In this document: positions 10,548-25,500 of the stretch, one piece after another
Layout of the letters: every line of letters starts with the position of its first letter
How positions within the stretch are numbered: the first letter of the stretch is position 1
NCBI GenBank assembly: GCA_914767715.1
Contig: OU612075.1
Location: 7,686,001 to 7,750,000, forward strand
Source: Membranipora membranacea
Lineage: Eukaryota; Bryozoa; Gymnolaemata; Cheilostomatida; Membraniporidae
Length of the DNA: 64,000 bases
Direction of reading: 5' to 3'
The notes under the pieces: generated by a model
The model's database searches: none
The model's input: only the letters and a program-made list of their open reading frames with translations
Told to the model about the DNA's origin: nothing
Program-made: the position numbers and the translations under genes

Positions 10548-13500
10548 CTAAAAAGATATAGTGAAAACAAGCAGTTAGCTATACAGGATCGCAGACTTAG
10601 TTTCTTTTTTTCATCTGTTTACAATTTTCTGATTATCCTCGCTAAAGGATAACTGTCGAACTGTCATAACTAGACTAATACATTGTCTGCCAACGCCAGA
10701 CAGCCTCCATGAATGAACTTTTGAACATTTTTTTAATACGTATGATAATGTCAAACTATGATAACAGCTTGCTACATAGACAGTTTATTTCTCAACATAA
10801 TTTAATTGCAAATATTTTAATAAGATGCTAACGGTAGTAAACACTTACCAAACAAATCGCAGAATTCACCAACATAGTTTTCAGGACAAAGACATTCATA
10901 TCCATAAACGAGGTCTCGACAGAGAGCCCCGTTCTCACACTGATTGGTGGTACATTCATTGATGTTGACTGAGCAATCCGAATCAGTGAACCCTGTATAA
11001 TACAAATATTTGCATTAAATTTTGAGCCATTTTTATTGGGTTCATTGCACTACAACAATTTATCTGCACCATTGCACTGGGTCCAGTCACGGGGTCCAAT
11101 GCATTGCATTGTGAACATTAATGTCTATCAAATTGCATATTACATTTTACATATTGCATATTGCATATTGCATATTACATATTATTGTATATCACTTACC
11201 AAGACGGCATGCACATGCAAATCCATCAAGGAGGTCAACGCATGTACCCTGGTTATAACATGGCTCACTTTGGCATTCATCAACTTCCATTTCACAATTC
11301 TGACCTGAAATTTGTGAATGGGCATAGGTAAGGGTTTCAAGATTACAATATACAAAATATTTTCCAGCCACAGTGGTTTGTAAAGTTTAGTAAGAATACA
11401 GGAGGATTAGGGGATGCAGTATTGACAGAAGTTTAGATCGGCAAACTCTCAGACATTGTTAAATTTGTTCTATGCTTGTCCCTTGTGTTTCTAATAAAGA
11501 AACTACGTGCTGATACTTAGATAAACATTGCTTCAACCTGTATTCCACACAGTTTCTAATAAGAAAAAATTAAAAGATTATCAACCGCATTGACTTGACT
11601 TTAGATGACAACTATAGAATATAGAATAAATAGGCAACTTCCTGCTATAATTAATATGTCACAGGGCCAAGATGTCTATTCTCATACAAGGATCGTTTTA
11701 TAAATATAAACCTACCAAACCATCCGCGGTCACAATGGCACTCGTAGCTTTCGGCTACACTCTCACACTGGCCATGTCTACAAGGGTTTATCTCTTCACA
11801 ATAATCTCTTGCTGTGCCACAAGTGGAGCCTGAGAAACCAGGATAACAATCACATAGGAACCTTCCAGGCTGGTACCCGCAGTCCAAACCATCACGACAT
11901 CCTAGCTCAGAACACAGGCAACGAGGATCCGCTATTCCTTCGTAACAATCCCTAAAAGAAGAGAGTAATATATTAAGGCAACTCCTTGGTGGATGTTTCA
12001 TTCAAAGGAATAGAGGTTGTCAAATACTCTATTTTTGATAGGAAGTTCCCATCAAATAAACCCAGTCTGTCCAATGATCGGTTGGAAATGAACATTGAAG
12101 ATTTCACACAGTGGAATTCTTTTCCAAACCCAATCGAAATCTTTTACTTGAGAGAGGCCTACAACCTTCAGAATTCTAAATAGCAACAATAAATATGCAA
12201 GAAATATAAGGTATACTGACCCATGTCCTCCACAAGGATTATCATCACATTCTGCAATGTCTCGTTCACATCTTCTGCCTCCGTATCCTACAGGGCAGTC
12301 ACACTGGTAATCATTCAGAAGGTCTACACACTCCGCTCCTTGTCTGCAGTATATGCCTGTTGGCAAAATAATATTAAGATGGAAACCCCATGTGCTTGAC
12401 TGTTTACAAAATATATATATATAATATTCGAAATGAATACTTAAAAACAACCTGAGCTCCTATACTGGAGGATTTATTGATCAATCCACTTTTGACGCAG
12501 CCCAGCAAGACACAATTCAACACCTTCATGATACCCTATGGCTTCCGAGCAGAGCAATAAATGTTATGGCAGAATTATCTCTCCCTAATTTTATCCATTC
12601 CAAAGAACCAGCAACTAAAAGGCAGGAATTTAAGTTCTAGGTTTAAGATTTTGAAGTTAATCATTTGACACATCGATATATAACTCTTCCATTCCCACTG
12701 TCGTGTGTCACTGTGGTGGCGTCTCTGATGTTATCAGTTCTAGTTTGTAAATGTACACCTACCTTCACAATCATCAATGTTAAGTTCACACAATCTGCCT
12801 GTATATCCTGGAGGACAGATGCAGTGGAATGGTCCTGTATCATCTGTACACAGTGCGTTGTGCAGACAGGGTGATGTACCACACTGCCTCTCGTTCACTG
12901 TACATGTGGAGCCTAAAAAGGGAACCATCGGAAATCTCATTATCAATTCACGTGGTGTTATTTTGTGGAGTTTTGATACTAAGCCAGCTGCGTAATTCAG
13001 TTTATTTAAATTTGCTTAGCATTGGAAACAAAGAATATTTCTGTAAGAGAGACTGAAGTTTAATTAAAGCCACAACCAACATCAGTTGTCTAAAACAGGC
13101 TGACAGGGGAGATATTACGGAGCCAACAAAGTTTCTTGTTGTATGCAAGTTGCAGCCCACCAAGCTATCACAGTAGCCACACCAACATTATAGAGCGTGG
13201 TAAAAGCTCAGTGTTTTTCTCTGAACAAACCAGTAAAAAATGATGAGAGATTTGGCACAGACACGAACAAAATAATATATGCAAAAAAGAAGATTAGATC
13301 ATTAAAAGTCCCAACAACAATGACAATATTACTCACCGGACCAGCCATCGTTACAGATACATGTATGATCGTTGACCAGGTCAAAGCACTGCCCGTTACC
13401 ACAATCTACATCGACACAGTCATCAACGTTACTCTCGCATCTCTTCCCCGTATAGCCGCTGGGACAATCACAGCTGTAGTCTCCGTAGGAGTTCTGACAT

Positions 13501-16500
13501 CTCCCACCATAAGCGCAGGTTACAGAGTAAGTCTCGCACTCGTTCACATCAAACTCACAATCATGTCCTGTAGGTAGGAACCATACAGGTCAGGTAAGTT
13601 AATCAGAGAAAGTATAAGAAAGATAACAAATCCACTTCGAAAAATTACCAACCCAGAATTCGCTTGTGCAAAGGTTAGTGTATCTCACTACAATAACTGT
13701 AGTGTGCGGTACCACACTGCTTGCAGATTGACTCTGTGATACGAGTCTCTCTGCATCCTTGCTACAATGCCACAAACTGGCCCAATTGACCTAATTACAC
13801 TTTCCATATAGAAGCTAACTTTTATTCAGTTTGGGTGGGGTGACTTTTCAGTTTGAGAACGCAAATTAGTTCAGTCGCTACGGTGCAAAGATAACCAGCC
13901 TGAATTGATTGGTGCAAAGTGATGCTGTACTGACAACACGCTAATTTGGAGCTTTCCTGTAATAAGTATTATATCATATTTTCTTTCCACATTGTGATAC
14001 AAAAATGTATAGAAATGTGTATTATTCGTCGGTGTTGCTTGTTAGCTCTATGGATGTTGGCGTTGACTATGTACCTCAATTTTCTTCTTCAACTGTGTTG
14101 GCTGATTTAGAAAAAGATTCTGTGTTAATTGTTCAAAATTGAGGATTATTACCTGTGAGTGTCGGAGGGCAAACACAAGTATATTCGCCACGATCTGGTA
14201 CACAAGTGGAGGCACCTTGACATGGGTGACTGTCGCATGCATGTATATCTATGTCACAGAGCTGACCTATGTACCCGGGGCTACAGTAACATGTGTATCC
14301 TTTCCCGATAGCCGCTTCTTCTGGGTGGCTTAAGCACACATCAGCTACAAAATTGTAAGGTCTTTGAGTAATTCAAAAACAAGTTATATGGGTGCCTATA
14401 TTAAAACTGAGCAAAGAATAGCTGAATTTATCTTCTCAAAGAACTGTCTACGTTTGGCGTTGTGATAATTATCACTTTCTAAATGCTTCCAGTATGTCAA
14501 ATAATAATAGTAGAGCAATATCAGTAGCCTCCACATGTCAAAATTATGCAATGCAATGCACATTATACAAGAAAGTGCACATTAGACAATACATTACACA
14601 TTATTCAATGCAATACCCAGTATACAATACAAGATACACCCTATGTTTACTCTGTGTCTTGCGTATCATACCATTATAGCATAGTTGATTTGAGGTGCAG
14701 CGAGTATCTAGTTCATCAATGACAATGTCATCGTATGCGACATAAACACGGGGATCGGATGGTGGGGTGGCTAAGCTAGTTCTCTCCAGTCTATAATACT
14801 CAAACGAAATCTGAAACAAATAGCGATAAAAATAAGCCGATAAAACAAATTCCTGAGACATTATCGTTGGAAGTTTACAGACACTAAAAAAGATCTTTGT
14901 GCCTACACACAGCTTTTAGGCCCTCAAGCGTGAATGCGTGATTTCATCCATTATCCTACCGTCACAGTTGTATTGTACTGTTACATTCCAAAGTAGAGAT
15001 TGCAATCTCCCGCAACCTTCAGCTTAGTTTGAATACGGTGTTACTTTTTAGGGCATACTGCAATCTGTCAAACTTTTGCCTCACTCACCACAAAATCTTG
15101 GTCAGCCCAAGCATAGACATCCTGTACACCGACCCACTCATTGCCCATGTCAGAAGAGCACACCCACAATGTCCTCTCGCTGCCGTCAGCTAAGTTCTGC
15201 CTGTAGGAGTGAAATAATCAACAAAAGGTTTAAGGTAAAAATAATTTTACATAGATCTGTTGACAGTGACACACCAGTATTATTTTGCTGTTATACCAAT
15301 TACAATCCTTATCTAGAAAGTTTCTTCCCACCTGACTAAGCTAAAGCATAATAAAAACATTCAAAAAACTGTTGTGGCCCAGGGGGGTCTTTCAATTAGA
15401 AACAGCCAAAATCGCAATCTTATCGCTCGCTCACTGAGTGAGCGATACCTGCTAGGGGTCTCTCTTTCAGATCGCTCAGTCACTTGATGGAACTATATAC
15501 ATTCTGAGTGAGCGATTTGGGAGCGATTTTCTCTAATTGAAACACCAAGTGAGTGATAATTTTGAGCGATGTGATAGTGATGTGATAGTGATAACTTGCT
15601 TTAGTAAAGGATCACTCTTTCTAATTGAAGGACCCCCCAGAGTAATTGAGAGTTTGAGTTAGTTACAGTATGCTAGGTATGCCTGAAAGAAAAGACCATC
15701 TTAAAGTCTGAAAAGAAATTGGACGACACTTTTGGGCATTGATCTCATCACTGCCCAGTCACTCATCTTTATTTTCAATATTGTTTATTTGCCAATTTCT
15801 TCAAAAACTACCCAATGAGTGATAAACACCATATGCAACTTAAGAGATCACTAAAATGTGGGTGATGTTACGACGTTGAATAAAATAATTTCAATCGATT
15901 TATAGTTTGAAAATTGTCTTATGATGAGAAGCTTTTTATGATCGATTGGAATTCGTTGTGTTTTGAAAACTGATCAGGACAAAAGATCCTTTGCCATTTC
16001 TAAGCTCCGAATTTGATCAAAACTGATTTAGTTATCAACTAACAACTTGAATGTGGACTGCAAATCAATGATATGACCATTACTACTAAAAAAATCATTA
16101 TCGTAAAGTCACCCACAATTAAGTGTCTCACTGGTAATGCTCCATATATAGTGTCCTGTACTTACTTGACATTGAGAATTCCATCATTAGCACCATTATA
16201 ATAAGCATAGAAGAGAATGTGCACTGCTGCCGGTCCGTGGATTACAGGCAGCGAGAAGCTCGAACTCATATCCTCAATAACCAAGTAAGTCGGTACAGTC
16301 AGATAATAGCCTGCAAAACACGCATTATACGCTAGATTAACCGTGTACACAATATACGCAATGTACACAATATACACAGTATACACAGTATACACAATGT
16401 ACACAATACCCACAATATACATAATCCAAACAATATACATAATGATAAACACTATAGCCTAAATCATAAATTTCACCTATTGTGTAGTCGATTTAGATTG

Positions 16501-19500
16501 GGACCAAACAAACTTTTAGAGCTTCTAAAATTGCCCAATGGAACATCATCCGTTGTCAAGTAGCTTCCCACACAAAACTGTTTCCTAAAGCTTTCTTCGC
16601 TTCCAGCAAACATTAACATTAGATCCATGCTCATCCCAAAGAGATGAATGGTTTGTTGTGATTTATTGTGCACCTATTAAAATTAGGGAAGTGGAAAAAA
16701 TCCGTGCCAAGATGTCCCATGTGCAGTCATTTCACTCGGGGCGACTATGAATCAGTCATGAATTGGTTTACGAATCTGTATTTGAATCTCAAGAATCATA
16801 CCCCGCATCTGAAGTATTTACGATGAATGATACCTTTAGTTGTAAGAGGTCTTGTGTGATCAAACATCGGAGCCTCTCCAATCCCTGGATCCTGGTTGAT
16901 ATTGGTGTCAGTGCGTCGATCCAACAGTCCAACCTCCCTGTACCAATCATGCATTCCTCCAAGTGTTCCCTGGCATAGATTAGTGTCAAAGTCACAAGCT
17001 CCTGTAAAAAGTGTGATTCAGGATGGTAAGATAAGATAAGAATTTCAACTCTAACAGAAACCATGCGGTTTATAACGGATTAGTTTTACATGGAAAAAAA
17101 CAAAAATGTAGTGTGACACAAAAGCTAGGTAGCATTTTTTATAAAAAAGTTGGTGGCTTATTTTGCTGGGGCGGCACTAAGATACATAGCTCCGGTGTTT
17201 GTTGTGGAGTGAGCGTGTGGCGCTGTTAGGTTTGATGGTACTGTTCAGAGGATGATGTATGATGTTTTTTATATTTAATAACTATCTTTTTTTCTGAAAC
17301 TGACATGTCCGGTGTAACCATATCAGAAAAAGGAGTTGTACTTACCGAAGCAAGATTTTCCATCACCACGTAGATCACCAGGGCATTCACCACAGTGATA
17401 ATCGTCCTCTCTCTGAGTTGGACGGAGGGCATACCACGGTATATCGAAACATTCAACACCAACAAAACAGCGATTCACTTCACATCCATTCACATCTACA
17501 GCATAGATTGAATGAATAATCAAACAAACTCAACATATTAGTTTTAGATGCAAAAGATATCTTTGTAGGCTTGTTAATTTTATTGGATGACTTGTACCAT
17601 ATGAGAAGCTGTTAAAATCCTCTTTTCTCATGCGTATCTTTGTAAATGGCCATGCAGAAGCTAAGAAATAGTATATTGAAAAGTTGGTAAGAAGAAAAGT
17701 GACAAAGACCGAATAGAGAATAAATATGTATATAAAACTTAAGAAAATAGAGCACAGTTTGCTAATATAAGCGACAGTTTGGTGATCCTGCAGTACAAGA
17801 TTGTATTCGGTGATTAAACTATTGACCTTTGGATATCAGCCGAGTTGTTCTTACCACATCAAGACTACAATGTTATCATGTCTATCTCTGATCATCACAG
17901 TCAATTTAGACCGAGTACCTTACAGGTAACCACCCCAAATTAATAAAATTTGACTCGGGTCATCACACCAAACTCATTGTGATGGTACTACTGCTAAGTG
18001 AATTAGTTCACTCGCTATCGATCAGAGATGTACATGCAACAGTATGTCAAATCATCAGTTGTGTTGCTCTTACCAGTGCAGCCATCCTGACCACCAGCAG
18101 TGTCTCCAGATCCTGTCATGCCATGAGGACAATCCCCGCATACTATCTCGTAGCCTGTGTTATATGGTCTTAGCTGTGATGCGGGCACATCCTGACAGTC
18201 CGATACTTGTGTTATAGGATTCACCCAGCATGTGTTGTTATACCGACAGCCATCTATCTCTGGCAATTGATTGTGAAAGTTTAACTATTTAATTTATCTC
18301 AACATGATGGAAATTCCGGATTTGCAGATTACACTTTGCCACCTTGCCACCTTGCCACCATCACTCATTGGTAATTATGCTCCATCATATAAAATAGGAG
18401 TGGAAAAGGAATCCTTGAATATAGATCACATAAAATAACGCGCCTCAAATGATTTTGCAAGGGACTAGTTAGATCATCAGAGTCAATCTTGCCAGTCAAG
18501 ATGTGAATACTAAATGTAGAGGCTAAAGTTTAACTGAGACCAAGTGGATTGCTGCCTTACCAGTGCAGGTAGCCTGATTGACTAGTGATCCATCTGCCAG
18601 ATACACCACAGCCTGGTCTCCCAGGTACCCCACTCTACAGGCTGAACATCTGGCTACAGGGTAATAAGTACTGTGGTGGTCAGCAGGAGGAGGTAAATCA
18701 GTACACGTCATCATAGGGTCACATGGCATCAGTCCAGATGTACAGTGGTTCTCCTCTACAAATATAATCATTCTTTTTCGGACAGTGGTTGTCAGAAAAT
18801 ATGAGTAATACCGCCTTTACCTGCATTGCACTATGACATTGTATGTATACATTTCTTGCGATGTCAAGTAGTTAGAATATGGAGGAAATACGAATTCGAC
18901 TTGGTAGCTGATGAACATCATGTTCAGTCTGGATTTGATGCGATGATGCTACAATAACAAATTTAATGTGATGCTATGATTTACCTCATGACCGAAGATT
19001 ACTGCATAATGCATATCTCATAATGCATAATGCATAATGCATACTGCATACTGCACATCACATAATGCTTATTACATACTGCATAATGCACACATATACT
19101 TCCGATAAAGATATGTTTTATGCTTACCCAGACAGGCTCCGTTGGGCGACACTTTCCTGTACCCTGCTGCACAGTCACATGTATACGTGGTCAGTGGAGG
19201 TGGGTAATCTGTACATACAGTGTTATCACCACATGGATCTAGCTGACAATAATCTATGTCTATAACAAAATAACAGCAACATAGGTTCGGTAAACCAAAC
19301 TTTCACGTCAGATTTTTTATGCACATCTTGATTCAGCATGCCTGCATCTGGAGTTGCTCTCATCAGGTCAACAGCAGCTTACCAGCAAATTGGATCAAAC
19401 TTGGTCTAGTACACATTGTAGTCTTGCTGAGCTTTAGAAACTGATATATTTCTTTCAATTTTTTTACATAAGCTTCAAATTGGTATTCTAGATGCAGCTT

Positions 19501-22500
19501 CAAAGTGTGATCAAATAAGATCAAGTTTGATCCAAGTCGTTGAATTTGAGTTGCTCAAGTTCCATTGGTTAGCCGTCTGTAGCTAGAGGCGAAAGGAAAT
19601 CTGAATGCAGGCAAATTGTATTAAACTTCATCTACGTTAGAATGGGGATACAGATGATAGGATTGACACCAATTGACATGCTCTACAATGTGGTCACAAT
19701 GTTGTCACAATGTGGTCACAATGTGGTCACAATGTGGTCACAATGTTATCACGATTTTGTCACGATTTTGTCACGATTTTGTCACGATTTTGTCATGAAG
19801 ATGGACATGTTCTTGGGTTCAACAATTTTTAGTTGATCCAGTTACCAAGATTTGTAACATACATAGTAAACAAATAGGTGAAACTTCTCAAGTAGACTAA
19901 CCTCTACATCCTGCAGGGCCGTAGCCATCCCCAGTCATTCCAGGGGGACACTGGCAAAGGTAGAGATCTTTAGCTTGAGTAGGTAAGAGATCTCGATATG
20001 ATACATCCACACAACGAGCAGACAATCCTGAGTTAGGATCACCAAAGCAAAGCTCATCAGCAAGGGGAGCCGACTCACACAAATTGATCTCTGCAAGAGA
20101 ATAATGTTAGATAAATCCCCCAAATTATATCTTTACTGAATTAAATCTCACCAATAACTTTTGTAGAACTCACACGGACCAATAACTCCAAATGCGAGTG
20201 GTTGAAAAGGAACAAATAATAGGCTACATAAGTTTGATGTAAATTCTGTTCAGGATTTATAAAATTGACCTCAGTCTTAAATTTATGCTAGGACTGTGGT
20301 GGGATATCCTCCCCTCCCGTCAACTCTGAAGAGTGTATGCTTATAGCGCTAACCTTGACAACCATCTATACCAACAGCGCTTCCTTCCATACCATGTGGA
20401 CAAGGGTCACATATGTAATCATCACCAGTGGTACCTGGGTTCAGAACTACCAGAGGGTCGGTATACGGGACATCCTGGCAACCCTTCCAACAAGGCTGAG
20501 ATATACATCCATCAATATCTGGGGAAAATCAATATTTGCAGTACAATTGCAACAAGGTAAGCTTACACTAAAATTCATAAAGAGTATCCATCCTAGTGTT
20601 TAAATTGTGCAGAGTTTAGTAGACTTAGTTTGGAGGCAACTAGCATTATTTTTCGTTAGTTGAGGTGGTATTTCTTAATAATAAGTATAGTAAAGAGGTT
20701 GAGTAAATGTTAGCTAGACATTTCATGCCTGTGTGAAATGGCAAACTTTTACTCCTGCAAAACTTCTCCTCTAGATATACAGCTACTAAATCAATCGCTG
20801 ATTGAGCAATCGACCGAAAATCAATTAATTAGATTATCATGATCCATCATAGCATACAGCTACTCAAATGCATGAAAAGACTATAACTACATCATTTAAT
20901 GTTTTAAATCTATTTTTTTGCGAAAATTGTCTGGGGTATCTGACAAAACTTCAGGCACTTCTTACCTCCACAGTAGAACTCACTGACTTTGTACATTCCA
21001 GAAGGGCAGCCACATGTGTAGAACCTATCAGCAGTGAATGGTAAGTCTGTACACAAATCCTTAAACTGACAAGCGTTGTTACCACGCATACAGGCATCAA
21101 ACTCTGCAAAAAAAAGATGTCGACGTGGAGTGTGAGGTTGGTTTTTTATAGAATTATGCAAGCATACTTTTTTCTTTTTTCTTTTCATTTGACTTAGCAC
21201 ATCAAATACTCACAAACACTAACAAATACTGACAAATAATAACAAAAATACTAGCAAATACTATCAAATAATAAGAAATAATAAAATTAGCCAAGAACAA
21301 CAAATAATAACAAATAATGCCAAATAATAACATATAATAACAAATAACATAATGAGTATTGCATTTGTTATATATCCGGAGCATGTGTACGGAAACAAAG
21401 CCAATTTTTTCTTATATCAAATGACACAATTACAATTACAAATGATACCAAACAATCCAAAATAATAACAAATACTAACAAATACTCACAAATAATAACA
21501 AATAATAACAAATCGTAACAAAAAACAGATATGTATTGCAGTTGCCATTTATCCATACCTTGACAGATGACATTGTTGTCCTCCCGAGGTATTGTACCAG
21601 TGGGACAGTTACAAGTGAACCCAGTCAGTGGAGGCTGGTCATCTGTACAGCTCACAGCATTAGCATCACATGGATAGGGATCACAAGCGTCAATGTTTCT
21701 GCATCCATCTTGTCCGTAGCCGTTTCCTTCCATTCCAGGAGGGCATGGGCCGCAACTACAACAAAAGCTCATAGTTCAAAAAGTTAAGCTCAAATTTTGG
21801 GGATTTTCAAGCAAAATTAAAGAATATTCTCATGAAACAATAAATGATTAAAAGAGAACAAATCAGGATTCTACAACACATTTTATCCAGACTCAACACT
21901 GACGGGACCCTGTCAATATTATCACCTATATCATTGTTGTCATTGTTGTAATGTTACCTCCTACATTGCTCCTTGAGCTAGAACTTTAGTTGACAAGATA
22001 TGAAAGGACCACATCTCAGTTCAGATTTCTTTTCTTTTAAAGGCATCAGATAAAAAACAGGTCTGGTTCCTGTGTAGATTTTTTTTCGCATCGAGACAAT
22101 GAACCTCAATGTCACTCTATCACATACTGACCTGTATCCCAGAGTACCCAGTACAAACTCCTCGGCCGGCACATCGGTACATACAGAGTCGTATGCTGAG
22201 TTACCAGGGAATTGATAACAGGGAAATATACCCATTAAAGGCAACTCTACACATGCATTGTACTCCACACAATCCTTGCCAAGTGTCTTGCCCATCTGCA
22301 GAATAAAGCACAAGGGATATACCCAAGAACGGTCTACCATATTTGCAAATTCGTACTGGGTGGGGGGGGGGGGGAACCACGGAATGACAATCAAGCAATA
22401 GACTAGAGTAGTAAAATCTTTGGTTATTGCTGCTACATCTTTATTCGAATGTGACATGATATACAAATCCTGAAACAATGAATATAAACAGACCATTCTT

Positions 22501-25500
22501 TGGGAATTCTTCCACACAACACTTGATTTGTAAATTGAACCTGTTGGATATCTCAGATTTCAATTTACAAACCATGTACCGAAATTCCCTGCTACATATT
22601 TGAGATCATTATTTTGCTATCATATGTATAATATGGTTTTGCAACACCTAGTAGTTTAATATGATTGGATCGAGTTCGATTCAATATCCCCAAATTCTGG
22701 TTGTTCATACTCTACTGTTGGCCTTCCGCTGGGAGCTAGAAGAGAGATTACCCCAAATGTAGGAAAATTGGATCGTACTTTATCTAATTAATCGTATTGG
22801 TTCATTTTGAACTTAGGGTAAGGGGATGTCATGTTATTATGTATCTCATGTATCTTAAGAAACTCACCATTCTTGCCTCCTCATACTCAGGTAGCGTTAT
22901 ACTGAATCCAAAGCTAGTAAAGTATCCAGGTGCACACTCACTGCATACAGTAGCCGGTGTATCCAACAGACTGGGGTCCTGAGGAGGAGGGAGATCAATA
23001 CACCCCCTACCTACACCGCATATACCGGGCTCTGCCTGACACATGTTCACCTCTGAAAAACAATATATAGATCAAGTGCAAATTGTTGAACACCAAAAGC
23101 ATAACAACAATATAGCAGTAGATAATATGCAGTAGAAAATAAAAAATAAAGCAAAGGAAGAGCTGCCCTCATCATAGTTAGGATAGTAAGTTGAGTTTTT
23201 GGCCAAGGTCTCCAATATTCTCCATAAGTTAGATTAAAGTCGAGAGTAAAGCCTAACAAATTCATGCCACTTTTAGTATTTAAAGTTTCCCATATCAATT
23301 TCTTTTGTTGGGGATTCAAAAATAAATGAGAACAATGTTGAATAATACGAAATGGCAAGGCACCATGTTAGCAATTCCGTTCCAGCATTAAGAATGTAAT
23401 TTAAGATGTACCAGCTTTCAATAAATAGCTAATCTAGAGTTATTATATCCAAGGGCATAAACTCATCTCTGTGATATGCCTGTCATAATAGGTTTCAGTT
23501 CAGCCTCTATTTTTCAATTGTTCAAATGAAAAATTTTACAATTTAAAACAAATACATGTGTTCTAACTTCATCAAGGTGTTGATTCCTACCTGGACATTT
23601 GCCAAGTACTCCAGTAGTATTCTGCAGATAACCAGCGTGACACTGACATCTAGCGGTGCGGCTAGGTGGAGGTAAATCCTCACAGAATGCGGGTCCATCA
23701 CATGGAGTAATGCTCTCATCACAGTAATCAATGTCTGAAAAAAGTAACAATTAAGTATTAAAATTTTACGACTGGAATTCCTTAGAAATGAAAGTGCCCC
23801 TAGAACCATACCATGTTCCCAAGCTCTTGTAGGCTTGAATGAAGGGTTGGACTGTTATCCTTAAAAATACTTACTATGTTTAAACATAATATAGAGCCGT
23901 GGGTTCAATGAATGATGAGTAGACCCGCTGGGATTCCTCTAGGATTGCAGCGAAATTGTTCTGAAATACATTGGGGCGACACAACCTCCACATAAGCTTG
24001 GTTTCATTACATTGGAAAGCATCACAGCTATCACATTTCACCGAGGTTTTTGGCGAAATACTTGAAACCAGCACAAGAAGAAATTTCAACTTACCTTGAC
24101 ATCTGCCAGTAAGCTCGATGGCGTCCGTCCCTTCTGGACACTCTCCGCAGGTAAACCCGCCAATGAGGGGTGCAGGTGCAGGTAAATCAAAACATTGCAC
24201 ATCTACTCCGCAAGGTTCTGCTGCACAAGCATCGGCGTCTAGACAGCACTCTTTAGATCCTGGAGGCTACAAAACGAATGATAACAAAGGATATTAGCAT
24301 TCTGATTGCATAATACAAGCACAAATCGAGTGAGATCAGTTGGTCGACCAACGCAATCATTAAAGTATAGAAATGGCCGAGTCCGAAGAATAACACAAGA
24401 ATAACTATGAAGTATTTTAACCAGAGCACCAAGCCTATTTAGTTCATACATTTGTCAGCATTCAAATATTATCATTGTTACCACAAATGAAACAGGAATG
24501 AAGAAAATAATCAAAACATAACATAACATAATTTTTCCAGTAGATCACCCGAATGAAGCATAAATCTTAAATAGAAGCTCTCCATCAAGTAAAAAGACAT
24601 TGATCGACCATTTCCTTTTCCTAGTAACATATGAGCAATAAAGCATCTTTATCCAAATGTTAACTTACCCTTGCTCCACTTAGACACTGAGACAGCATAG
24701 AAGGCAAGTAACCCTCACCACATGTGCCACATGAGTATCCTGTAAAATAGATCAATGCATTAACAGAAACAAAGATAACGATTACAACTATACTGCACGG
24801 GCTGAGCTGCCTGTCAAACGTTGCGTTTTGAACCGAATCATTTTTGTCAGCTATAACTGGTTGAGTTATCCTTAGTTGTGAGAGTATCCAGTTGAGCAGC
24901 ATCGCCAACATTGCTCAGTTTTTTAATGGAAGAATAACACAAGTGACTGCAGTGAATCCTAACCCAGAGTTTCAAAGCTTTGCAGTTATATTCATCATGC
25001 ATGCAAGTATTTTGAGTTGTATCCAAACTTGAGTTACCTCTCTTAGGAAGGGATGCCAATATTTGCACAACGATTTTTTGATATAATCCAAGATATAAGC
25101 TAACATCACATAGCAAATAAATTTCACAAACCAGTTGTTCCAAGCAGATTCTGAGTGACATCCATACACTGATCATATCGGCTACACTCATTAGGTAAGC
25201 ATCCATTCTTCTCCAAGCAGATGGTGCCTGGGTGTTCCAGATCTCCATCCTCTGTCCCGGCAGGACAGGGCGAGCAGGTTGCAGATTCAGTCGGCAAAGT
25301 ACCCAGTACTGACGGAGCGGTCACAGGTACACAAGATGCTGGGTCGTAGCAAGGGTTATTCAACTCTGAGCACTCATCAATGTCTGGAACACAGTAGGAC
25401 AGCAACATGAAAACAATCCGTTTTCAAAAGCTTGCGTTTCGCTTGTTTGACAATTAGAGGAAAAAAGGAGGCCAAGCCCAACTTCTTCCTGTCGATATCC

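Noticed and set aside
16473-16673. 66-codon minus-strand open frame in the MAM region, first taken for a MAM exon
   Set aside because: Its phase does not fit, and exon 52 joins exon 53 directly in phase with the expected MAM sequence ([10 protein letters not shown] then YYLTV).
22362-22376. Poly-G run (also near 49550, 51926, 61910 and 62306)
   Set aside because: Simple homopolymers, possibly with assembly length errors; no G-quadruplex array or other structure that I can support.
23047-23358. 103-codon minus-strand ORF in a receptor intron
   Set aside because: No recognisable domain or splice context; perhaps an old retrotransposon fragment, but no diagnostic motif is present.
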